This document shows positions 19,342 to 26,864 of a DNA stretch of 59,264 bases, one piece after another. The notes below the pieces were generated by a model. That model did no database searches, had not been told where the DNA came from, and saw only the letters and a list, made by a program, of their open reading frames with translations. Where the stretch lies: the NCBI GenBank assembly GCA_021847645.1, contig JAJZQG010000018.1, forward strand, positions 1 through 59,264, given 5' to 3'. Position 1 is the first letter of the stretch. Each line of letters starts with the position of its first letter. The position numbers and the translations under genes are program-made. Source of the stretch: Myxococcales bacterium (lineage in GTDB: Bacteria; Myxococcota_A; Polyangia; Polyangiales; Polyangiaceae).

Positions 19342-21257
19342 GCCAGCTCGTCTCCCGTGCCGACACCGCCGAGTTCCGCCATCGGCCACGCTGGCTCGCC
19401 CTCGCCGTCGTCCTCGGCTTCTTCGCCATCGTCGCCCGCCTCTTCTTCCTGCAGGTCATCCGCGCCGACGAAAACCAGGCGCTCGCCCGCGAAAACATCA
19501 TCCGTCGCGTCACCCTCGCCACCACTCGCGGCGTCATCCGCGACGCCTACGGACGCGTACTCGCGTCGAGCCGCCCCTCGTACAACGTCTACTGCGTGCC
19601 CTCCAAGATCGACATGAAGGACACCTGGCCCCGTCTCGCAGCCGATCTCAAGCTCCCCGCCGACGAGCACGATCGCATCGAGAAACGGATCCTCGGCCTT
19701 CAGGGAGGCCCTCGCAAAGACTGGCAGATCCTCGTCAAGGAAGACATCTCCCGCGACATCGTCGCCGTCCTCGAAACCCACATCGCCGAGTTCCCCGGCA
19801 TCGACGTCGTTCCCACCCCCGTCCGCTACTACCCCAACAAGGACCTCGTCGGACAAGTGCTCGGCTACATGGCCGAGGTCGACGCAGACGCCCTGCTTCG
19901 CCTCCGTTCCCTGGGCTACGTCGAAGGAGATCGGCGCGGAGCTGCCGGCATCGAACGCGGCTGGGAGAGCTACCTCCGCGGTACCCGCGGATGGCAGAAG
20001 GTCGTCGTGGACGCGCGCGGCCGCCGCCACCCCGACGAGGAATCGCAGAAACTCATCGACGACCCCAAGAAGCGCGATCCCGTGCCCGGGCGCGACCTTC
20101 GCCTCTCGCTCGACCTCGACTTGCAGAAGGCGCTCGCCAAGAGCATGCGCGGCAACCTCGGCGGCGCAGGCGTCGTCGTCGAGGTCCGCAGCGGTCGTAT
20201 CCTGGCCATGTACTCCAAGCCCTCGTACGACCCCAACGACCTGTCCGGCGGAAATGGCGTCGCAGCCTTGCGCGCCGCGTTCCGCAGGCTCCAGCAGGAC
20301 CCCCTGACACCCTTGATGGACAAGACCGTCAGCGGCGCCTACCCACCAGGCTCCACCTTCAAGCCCTTCTCCGCGCTCGCGGCGCTCGGCGAGAACCTCA
20401 TCGACCCCAATCGACGGGTCCAATGCCGCGGCTACTATCAGTTCGGCAACCGCGTGTTCAAGTGCACCCACGTGCACGGGCTGGTCGACATGCACCAGGC
20501 CATCGTCGAGTCGTGCAACGTCTACTTCTACCAACTCGGCGAAGCCGTAGGCATGGACCGCCTCGCCAAGGTCGGCCTCGACTTCGGATTCGGCCAGAAG
20601 ACCGGTCTGGGCACCAACCCCGAGGCCGCCGGTCGCATGCCCACACGCGCCTGGTACGCCCAGCACTACCGCCAGTTCCGCCAGGGCTTCACCCTCAACG
20701 CAGCCATCGGCCAAGGCGCCACCACCGTCACTACCCTGCAGCTCGCGCTCGCCTACGCCGCCCTCGCCAACGACGGAACCCTGTATGAACCCCAGATCGT
20801 GCGAGCCGTCGAAACTGCCGACGGCACCGTCGTGCAGGAGTTTGCTCCACGCGTGCGACGTCGCGTCAACGTGCGCATGAACGACCTCAATCGCATCCGC
20901 AGCGCGCTTTGGGGCGTCGTCAACGAAGAGAAGGGAACCGTCTACCACAACCACCCGCCGGACCTCGACGTCGCCGGAAAGACCGGCACCGCCCAGGTTT
21001 CCCATCGCTCCGCCAAGAGCGTCGAAGACGAGACCAGCACGTGGTACTTCAACCGGGACCACGCTTGGTTCGTCGGCTATGCGCCGTCGCGAGCTCCCGA
21101 GATCTCCGTCGTCGTCCTGATCGAGCACGGTGGCTTCGGCGGCACCAAGGCTGCCCCCATCGTGTTCGACGTCATCCGCGAGTACGAACGCCTCAAGGCC
21201 GAACGCGCTGGCGCAGCCAGCCCCGACGCCGGCGCTCCCAAGCACGCGACTCCCTGA
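19338..21257 (+). CDS. mrdA: Penicillin-binding protein 2 (elongasome transpeptidase)
   Basis: A class B PBP of 639 residues that makes peptide cross-links during lateral wall growth. It has one membrane anchor (about 18-38, WLALAVVLGFFAIVARLFFL), a pedestal/dimerisation domain (about 50-200, with GVIRDAYGRVLA) and the transpeptidase domain. The active-site Ser is in GSTFKPF (about 339), SCN is the second motif (VESCNVYFYQ), and KTG is in AGKTGTAQ (about 547). All three catalytic motifs are intact. The start is the ATG in the ATGA overlap with mreD. rodA starts 8 bases after the stop, the usual PBP2-RodA pairing. The C-terminal 20 residues are low complexity. Confidence 0.95.
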   Translation: MSQLVSRADTAEFRHRPRWLALAVVLGFFAIVARLFFLQVIRADENQALARENIIRRVTLATTRGVIRDAYGRVLASSRPSYNVYCVPSKIDMKDTWPRLAADLKLPADEHDRIEKRILGLQGGPRKDWQILVKEDISRDIVAVLETHIAEFPGIDVVPTPVRYYPNKDLVGQVLGYMAEVDADALLRLRSLGYVEGDRRGAAGIERGWESYLRGTRGWQKVVVDARGRRHPDEESQKLIDDPKKRDPVPGRDLRLSLDLDLQKALAKSMRGNLGGAGVVVEVRSGRILAMYSKPSYDPNDLSGGNGVAALRAAFRRLQQDPLTPLMDKTVSGAYPPGSTFKPFSALAALGENLIDPNRRVQCRGYYQFGNRVFKCTHVHGLVDMHQAIVESCNVYFYQLGEAVGMDRLAKVGLDFGFGQKTGLGTNPEAAGRMPTRAWYAQHYRQFRQGFTLNAAIGQGATTVTTLQLALAYAALANDGTLYEPQIVRAVETADGTVVQEFAPRVRRRVNVRMNDLNRIRSALWGVVNEEKGTVYHNHPPDLDVAGKTGTAQVSHRSAKSVEDETSTWYFNRDHAWFVGYAPSRAPEISVVVLIEHGGFGGTKAAPIVFDVIREYERLKAERAGAASPDAGAPKHATP

Positions 21258-21265
21258 GCTCGACC

Positions 21266-22402
21266 ATGCGCGACCTCGGCTTTCCTACCAGGGACCGTTT
21301 CGACTGGGCGCTGTTCATCTGCGCGGCGCTCATCGCCGTCGTCGGTATCGTCAACCTGTACAGCGCTACCAGTGTCGCTACCTCGGCCCGCAGCGAGCTG
21401 TACCTCAACCAGGTCTACTGGTTCGTCGCGGGCGGCATCCTCGCCGTCCTCGTCGCCTCCATCGACTACCGCCACATCGAGCGCGTGGGCTACGTGCTGT
21501 ACGTCGTCGGCGTCGTGCTGCTCGTCGTCGTGCTCATCCTCGGACGAGACATCCGCGGCTCCGCTCGCTGGATCAACATTGGCGCCTTCGGCTTTCAGCC
21601 CAGCGAGTTCATGAAGCTGTTCCTCATCGTCGCCCTCGCCAAGTACCTGCACGGAGACCCCAAAGCCGAGGGCCGAACGCTCACCGACCTGCTGGCCCCG
21701 GCAGGCCTCACCCTCGTGCCCGTGCTGCTCGTGCTCAAGCAGCCAGACCTCGGTACCGCCCTCATCCTCACCCTGATCTTCGTGTCGACCATGGGGTTGA
21801 CTCGCATCCGCTGGAAGACCGCCGCCGCCATCGGGGTCGCACTCACCGTCAGCCTCCCGCTGGTCTGGTACCACGTCCTCAAGGACTACCAGCGCCAGCG
21901 CATCACCTCGTTCCTCAACCCCGAGGAGGACATCCAGGGCGCCGGCTGGCACGCCCACCACGCGCGCATTGCCATCGGCAACGGCGGCTTGTTCGGCCAG
22001 GGCTACATGAAAGGCACGCAGAACCAGTACCTGTTCATCCCCGACCAGCACACCGACTTCCCGTTCCCCGTCTTCGCCGAAGACTGGGGCTTCGTCGGCT
22101 CCCTGGTCCTCATCGGTCTCTACGCCTTCCTCGTGCTCTGGGCCGTCCGCATCGCGTCTCAGTCCCGCGATCGCTTCGGCGCCGTCCTCGCTGTCGGCGT
22201 CGGCGCCCTCGTCTTCTGGCACGCGTTCTTCAACCTCGGCATGGTCGTCGGCATCCTCCCCGTCGTCGGCGTCACCCTGCCGCTCTTCTCCTACGGCGGC
22301 TCCTCGGTCATCACCATCCTGGTCGGCATGGGACTGCTCATGAACGTCTCGATGCGCCGCAACTCCAATTCGGCATTGCACTACGGAACCCTGCGTTCCT
22401 GA
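21266..22402 (+). CDS. rodA: Peptidoglycan glycosyltransferase RodA (SEDS family)
   Basis: RodA polymerises glycan strands from lipid II, partnered with PBP2. A polytopic protein of 378 residues with about ten membrane helices. Visible markers are VNLYSATS near the N-terminus, the SARWINIGAFGFQPSEFMKL block, KQPDLGTALIL (containing the essential Asp region), GNGGLFGQGYMKGTQNQ, FIPDQHTDFPFPVFAEDWGF and LPLFSYGGSSV near the end. These are the standard SEDS signatures. It is the last gene of the mre operon, directly after mrdA. A hairpin lies just after its stop. Confidence 0.95.
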   Translation: MRDLGFPTRDRFDWALFICAALIAVVGIVNLYSATSVATSARSELYLNQVYWFVAGGILAVLVASIDYRHIERVGYVLYVVGVVLLVVVLILGRDIRGSARWINIGAFGFQPSEFMKLFLIVALAKYLHGDPKAEGRTLTDLLAPAGLTLVPVLLVLKQPDLGTALILTLIFVSTMGLTRIRWKTAAAIGVALTVSLPLVWYHVLKDYQRQRITSFLNPEEDIQGAGWHAHHARIAIGNGGLFGQGYMKGTQNQYLFIPDQHTDFPFPVFAEDWGFVGSLVLIGLYAFLVLWAVRIASQSRDRFGAVLAVGVGALVFWHAFFNLGMVVGILPVVGVTLPLFSYGGSSVITILVGMGLLMNVSMRRNSNSALHYGTLRS

Positions 22403-22807
22403 CGGTCGGTACGGCTCCCGCTCGAGCCGTTCGGCAAGCACCGCGTCGTCGGCTCGACCGACGGCGGCTCGATCTGCACGCCGCCATCCGACTTCATCGG
22501 GCTCTTGGGTGCCGCGTACAGTCCGTCGTGAGGCGCACCCCGTCGGAGGTTCGATCCCCGCCCGCCGCTTTGTTTGACGGATTTTCCACCCCCCGGACAT
22601 CCACCATCGACACGTCCTACCGTCACCGTGGCTGGCGTCCGATGATTCTGTGAGCCGTGAAGCGGAGCAAGGTTTCTGGGCTGTTTCGTCCGTCGGAGTT
22701 CCGACGCTCTATTTGCTCCCTCGAAAACGTGTGATAGCGTGCCTTGTTAGCCGGTGGGCGTGTACCTCGCGTGTCTGACCGGTCCAATCAGGGAGTCAAG
22801 AGCTGCC
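22403..22807. other. 405-base intergenic region after rodA
   Basis: No supportable gene. It contains a hairpin right after rodA and an imperfect palindrome CGTCGGAGTTCCGACG at 22691-22706. It also has a T-arm-like string near 22550 that does not complete a tRNA. The A/T-richer stretch at 22710-22740, ahead of the Gly-repeat lipoprotein, probably holds that gene's promoter, but no good -35/-10 pair is seen. Confidence 0.5.
22411..22430 (+). terminator. Hairpin immediately after rodA
   Basis: ACGGCTC (22411-22417) and GAGCCGT (22424-22430) form a perfect 7-base stem with a 6-base loop, 8 bases after the rodA stop. No U-run follows, so it may be a stability hairpin or a Rho-assisted end rather than an intrinsic terminator. 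Confidence 0.3.
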
Positions 22808-23305
22808 ATGAATAGCAAAGCGATGAGGCATCTGCTCCTCGGCGCCGTCGGCGTGTTGGCCCTCGGCGCGGTTCTTCCTTTGGCGTGCGCGTCGCCCGAA
22901 GACGCGAAGATTGAGGCTCCCGGAACAGGTGGCGGCATCGCAGGCGACGCGTCACCCGATGTGAAGGAAGCCGGCACGGGCGGCTCGAATACGGGCGGCT
23001 CCGGCGGCAGTACGGGCGGCTACGGCGGCAATACGGGCGGCTCTGGCGGCAGTACGGGCGGCTCTGGCGGCAGTACGGGCGGCTCCGGCGGCTATGGCAC
23101 CGGCGGCTATGGCACCGGCGGATACGGCACCGGCGGCTATGGCACCGGCGGCTATGGCACCGGCGGCTATGGCACCGGCGGCTACAGCGGTGGCGGCGGC
23201 GCCAGCGGCTCCGGCGGGTCCATGGCCTACTCGGGCTCGCAGCTGCAGCCGTCCTCGCAGTGCGCCAAAGGCCAGATCTTCCTCTTCGGCGACTGCCGGT
23301 TCTAG
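22808..23305 (+). CDS. Glycine-repeat lipoprotein, function unknown
   Basis: A protein of 165 residues with a clean lipoprotein signal (MNSKAMRHLLLGAVG core, lipobox LPLAC near residue 26). Most of the mature part is low complexity: five TGGSGGS-type heptapeptides followed by six GTGGY pentapeptides and a Ser/Gly stretch. A short C-terminal segment of about 30 residues contains two cysteines (SSQCAKG and GDCRF) that could form a disulfide. The Gly repeats would give a long flexible tether that holds the small Cys-pair tip away from the membrane. I do not know a function. ATG 22808 is preferred over GTG 22754 because it gives a proper signal peptide. The gene stands alone and converges with the SNF2 gene. 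Confidence 0.75.
   Translation: MNSKAMRHLLLGAVGVLALGAVLPLACASPEDAKIEAPGTGGGIAGDASPDVKEAGTGGSNTGGSGGSTGGYGGNTGGSGGSTGGSGGSTGGSGGYGTGGYGTGGYGTGGYGTGGYGTGGYGTGGYSGGGGASGSGGSMAYSGSQLQPSSQCAKGQIFLFGDCRF
22991..23185 (+). repeat. In-frame tandem repeats: five 21-base units then six 15-base units
   Basis: Five near-identical 21-base units (22991-23095, consensus acgggcggctcyggcggcag+t) encode TGG[S/Y]GG[S/N]. Six 15-base units (23096-23185, ggcaccggcggctat) encode GTGGY. Variation between units is almost entirely silent or conservative. The array is inside the lipoprotein gene and could vary in copy number by slippage. Confidence 0.9.
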
Positions 23306-23328
23306 CCTCTCGCCGCTTCGCGTTCGAT

Positions 23329-23364
23329 GGCCCGGATCGTTGAACCGGTCCGGCCACCCATTTT
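23329..23364 (+). terminator. Candidate intrinsic terminator after the Gly-repeat lipoprotein
   Basis: A 9-pair stem (GGCC + bulged C + GGATC, pairing with GGTCC + GGCC; 23329-23338 and 23347-23355) with an 8-base loop is followed by ACCCATTTTCC. It sits 24 bases after the lipoprotein stop, in the convergent gap with the SNF2 gene. Confidence 0.45.
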
Positions 23365-23519
23365 CCCCTCCACCCGCACGACACATTCACGCCGTTCGCC
23401 AGAGCCGCGACGACGCCCGCGCGCTTGCGCCCACGCGTCCCCGGCCGCAGCTCACGACTACGCCGCTGTCGGGGCGCATGATGCGCGCCCCGCTCGCAGA
23501 GGTGTCGCGGCCCGTCCGC

Positions 23520-26500
23520 TCAGCTATCGACGCTGAACAGATCCTCGAGGTCGGCTCGCGTCAGCTTCTTGGCGCCACCCACGTCCTCGCTGAGCACCGC
23601 AGCCACCAGCTCGCGCTTCTTGGCCTTGAGCTGAAGGATCTTCTCCTCGATCGTGCCCTGCGCGATGAGCCGGTACGTGGTCACCACGCGCGTCTGCCCG
23701 ATGCGGTGAGCTCGGTCCGTCGCCTGATCCTCCACGGCGGGGTTCCACCACGGATCGTAGTGGATCACCGTGTCCGCTGCGGTCAGGTTCAGCCCCGTGC
23801 CGCCGGCCTTCAGGCTGATGAGGAACACCGGGATGCTGGGATCGTTCTGGAACGACTCCACGCGCTCCTGCCGGTCCTTGGTCGATCCGTCCAGGTACTC
23901 GTAGCGCACGCCGTCCTGGTCCAGCGCAGTGCGCACGATTTGAAGCATCGTGACGAACTGGCTGAAGATGAGAACCTTGTGCCCTCCCGAGACGCACTCC
24001 TCGACCAGCTCGCGAAGGGCGATGAGCTTGCCCGAGTCGTCGTGCGCGAACTCGCGCGGCAATCCGAGCAGACGCGGATCGCACGCCGCCTGCCGCAACC
24101 GAGTGAGCCCCGCGAGGATGTGCAGCTGGCTGCGCGCCAAGCCAACGCGCTCCACCTCTCCCATGACCTGGGCACGCACCTCGCGCACGACCTGCGCGTA
24201 GATGGTCTTCTGATCCCCCGCCAGCTCGCAGATGCGATCATCCTCGAGCTTCTCCGGCAGATCCCGGGCAACTTCGAGCTTGGTTCTTCGCAAGATGAAC
24301 GGGTGGATGATCGCTCGCAGGCGCTCGGCAGCCTTCGTCTCACCTTGATCGATGGGACGACTGAAGCGCTCTTCGAACTTGTCCAGCGGTCCGAGCAATC
24401 CGGGGCTTACGAAGTCGAAGATGGACCAGATCTCGGACAAGCGGTTCTCGATCGGCGTGCCGGTCAACGCCAGCCGGCGAGACGCGTTCAACGTCTTGGC
24501 CGCCTGAGCCGTCGCGCTCGTCGGGTTCTTGATCTGCTGGGCCTCGTCGAGCACGCAGTACGTCAGATCCAAGCTGCGCAGCAGCTCGATATCGCGACGG
24601 AGCAGCGCGTAGCTGGTGATGATGACCTCGGCCTTGCTCAGCTCCTCGATCTGCTCGCGTCGATCGGCACCGTGCCAGACGGTGACTTTGAGCGAGGGAG
24701 CGAAACGCTGGATCTCGCGCTCCCAGTTGGGCACCACGCTCGTGGGAGCCACGACGAGCGCGGACAGGCGCTTCTCCTCGGACTTGACGATGAGGAACAG
24801 CGCGATGGCTTGCAGCGTCTTGCCAAGACCCATGTCGTCGGCCAGCACACCGCCCGAGGCGATGTCGTGGACGAACTTGAGCCACGAGATGCCCTGCTCC
24901 TGGTACGGACGCAGCTTGGCCTTGAGCAGCTTCGGCTTCTTGGTTGCTCCGATGTTCCCGATGTCCGAGAGCTTCTCGAACAGCTTGCGAGCGCTCGCGG
25001 TGGCCGAGCACGTGCCCACCTTGGTGAGCAGGTCCTCGAGCTCTCGCACACGGCCAGCCTGCGCAAGCGGCAGCTTGCCACTCCGGGCGGCTGTCAGCAG
25101 CTCGATCTCTCTGTCCAGCACCGCGCGCACCTGCGCCGCGTCGAACGTCGCGTACGAGCCGTCCTCGAGCTTGACGTACTTCTGTCCTGTCGCCAGGCAC
25201 CGGGCCAGCTCTTCGCGGGACGCTCCCACGCCCTCTGCCTCCCAGCCGACCTTGATCGACAGCCAGTCCACGCCGGATGACACCTTGCCGAACGGCGAGA
25301 TCGGCGTCGAGCGCACGTGGGTGTCGACCAGATCGTCGGGCACATACAGCGTCCAAGTCTCCGGCAATGAGCCCAGCCCTTCGGACCAGAACCGAATCGC
25401 CGCGTCGCCTTGGGCAATGAAGAACTTGCCGGCCTCGTCCGGTACCAGCCCCAGCTCCAGCAACTTGTTGACCGCGTCTTGATGCGCGGCGATGTCGCAG
25501 CGGTAGCATCGCACCCGGCCGCTGTTCTCGTCCGGAGGCTCGATCAGCACCGGCGTGCCCAGACCCTTCGACGCCACCTGCGTCTCGACGTCGCCGTAGC
25601 TCGCGTACAGACCAACCTCGACCCCCACCAGGTCGCCTTGGGCACTCAAGCGAAAGGTCGGCTCGAGATCCAGCACGTCGGCCACCTGGGCCAGATCCGG
25701 GAGCTCGGCGCCGACTTCGAGCGCCACGCGGGGCAAGCCCGCCATGATCAGCTCTGCGACCTTCTCGATCGGTTCCGCAATCGTCGGCGAACGAAGCAGG
25801 CGCCGCAATGCCGCCGGGGCTACCCGGCGATGAATCGGGTAGGCTGTCCCCGTGTTCGTGTCGATGTGCCAGCCCGGCGCGCCTTCGAACCACCCACCCT
25901 GGGATAGGGAGAACCGTCGCCCATCCGTCGCGCGCTCCATGTTGGCCTTCACCACGAACGTGTCGTTGCCCACGAGCTCCAGCTCGAAACGCGGCTTGAG
26001 CTGATCGTCGGTGAAACGCAGCTGCATGAGCGCCGGCTCGAGCAGCACTCGTCGATCCCGCAGAAACGGAAGCAGCTCCGCCACGTCCTCGCCTCGCACG
26101 TCGACGGCGGGATGCCGAGGGTTGCCACTCTCGAAACGCGCCAGCAACCTCAACGGATCGCGGTCCGGCGTGGGATGCATCGCTTGCCAGGCCAGCGCCT
26201 GCGAAGGCAGCAACGGCACGCGCGCCTCCGTGTCGAGAACCGTCACCGTGATCGCGCCCTGGCGAACGTGAACTCGGTACTCCAGCGAGCGCGTCGGAAC
26301 CTGGCCCTCAGGCGGCAGCCACGCACCGATCCCCGTGGGACTCGCAACCGCATCCGGCTCCGGAAGCGAGCCGAGCTGCGTCGGTACGTTGTGCAGCGGC
26401 AGCCCGCGTCGACGACGATCGCGTCGACGCGCCTTGCCTTCCACGGACGGCGCTGGTGCTGCGACCGCGGGCGCAGCGGGCGGAGGGCGGCGCGGCATGG

Positions 26501-26849
26501 AGCCCCTGGCTTGATCGCGTACCGTGATCAGCAGCGCAGCGACGTGCTTGCAGTGCTGGCTGGACTTGGCGAACGCGGGGCACGAGCATTGCGACCGAAT
26601 GCCGTCCGGCGACAGCGCGACCTTGACCGCGTACGGCTCGGCTTCGGACCCTCGAACCCGTCCTTGGGCCTCGGTCTCCCCAACCTCGACATCCTCGACG
26701 ACCTTGCGTCGCGCGTAGTCCAGGCCGCGGAGAAAAGTGCGCGCCCCCAAGAGGCGACGCAGACCACGATCGCTCAGAGTGGACAGTGCGTCCGACAGCG
26801 GAGAGGACAATCTATTCCTCGCGAATAGGTAGTCCCGCCTGCAAAGCAA
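23520..26849 (-). CDS. SWIM zinc-finger SNF2/RapA-type DEAD-like ATPase
   Basis: A protein of 1109 residues. Residues 85-105 are a SWIM zinc finger (CSC at 88-90, then CKH at 100-102). Residues 110-600 are a long region not assigned to a family. The SNF2 ATPase core begins near 640: Walker A DDMGLGKTLQ (about 670), motif II DEAQQIKN (about 766), motif III ALTGTPIENR, then the helicase C-terminal half with SQFVTMLQIV, YLDGSTKDRQ, SLKAGGTGLNLT and motif VI ATDRAHRIGQT. Bacterial SWIM-SNF2 proteins are widespread, presumed DNA translocases of unknown target. The start at 26849 gives a family-like N-terminus (DALSTLSDRGLRRLLG). The gene lies 15 bases after the pyrophosphatase-like membrane protein on the same strand, so the two probably share a transcript. 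Confidence 0.9.
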   Translation of the reverse strand: MLCRRDYLFARNRLSSPLSDALSTLSDRGLRRLLGARTFLRGLDYARRKVVEDVEVGETEAQGRVRGSEAEPYAVKVALSPDGIRSQCSCPAFAKSSQHCKHVAALLITVRDQARGSMPRRPPPAAPAVAAPAPSVEGKARRRDRRRRGLPLHNVPTQLGSLPEPDAVASPTGIGAWLPPEGQVPTRSLEYRVHVRQGAITVTVLDTEARVPLLPSQALAWQAMHPTPDRDPLRLLARFESGNPRHPAVDVRGEDVAELLPFLRDRRVLLEPALMQLRFTDDQLKPRFELELVGNDTFVVKANMERATDGRRFSLSQGGWFEGAPGWHIDTNTGTAYPIHRRVAPAALRRLLRSPTIAEPIEKVAELIMAGLPRVALEVGAELPDLAQVADVLDLEPTFRLSAQGDLVGVEVGLYASYGDVETQVASKGLGTPVLIEPPDENSGRVRCYRCDIAAHQDAVNKLLELGLVPDEAGKFFIAQGDAAIRFWSEGLGSLPETWTLYVPDDLVDTHVRSTPISPFGKVSSGVDWLSIKVGWEAEGVGASREELARCLATGQKYVKLEDGSYATFDAAQVRAVLDREIELLTAARSGKLPLAQAGRVRELEDLLTKVGTCSATASARKLFEKLSDIGNIGATKKPKLLKAKLRPYQEQGISWLKFVHDIASGGVLADDMGLGKTLQAIALFLIVKSEEKRLSALVVAPTSVVPNWEREIQRFAPSLKVTVWHGADRREQIEELSKAEVIITSYALLRRDIELLRSLDLTYCVLDEAQQIKNPTSATAQAAKTLNASRRLALTGTPIENRLSEIWSIFDFVSPGLLGPLDKFEERFSRPIDQGETKAAERLRAIIHPFILRRTKLEVARDLPEKLEDDRICELAGDQKTIYAQVVREVRAQVMGEVERVGLARSQLHILAGLTRLRQAACDPRLLGLPREFAHDDSGKLIALRELVEECVSGGHKVLIFSQFVTMLQIVRTALDQDGVRYEYLDGSTKDRQERVESFQNDPSIPVFLISLKAGGTGLNLTAADTVIHYDPWWNPAVEDQATDRAHRIGQTRVVTTYRLIAQGTIEEKILQLKAKKRELVAAVLSEDVGGAKKLTRADLEDLFSVDS

Positions 26850-26864
26850 GGATGCCGGCGGGAT

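Noticed and set aside
22535..22575. T-arm-like string GGTTCGATCCCC suggesting a tRNA
   Set aside because: The five-base T-stem does not pair around the loop, and no D-arm, anticodon arm or matching acceptor stem could be built upstream.
22691..22706. Palindrome CGTCGGAGTTCCGACG as an operator
   Set aside because: It may equally be a terminator stem or chance. It is imperfect at its centre and has no second copy in the spacer, so it is only noted within the intergenic entry.
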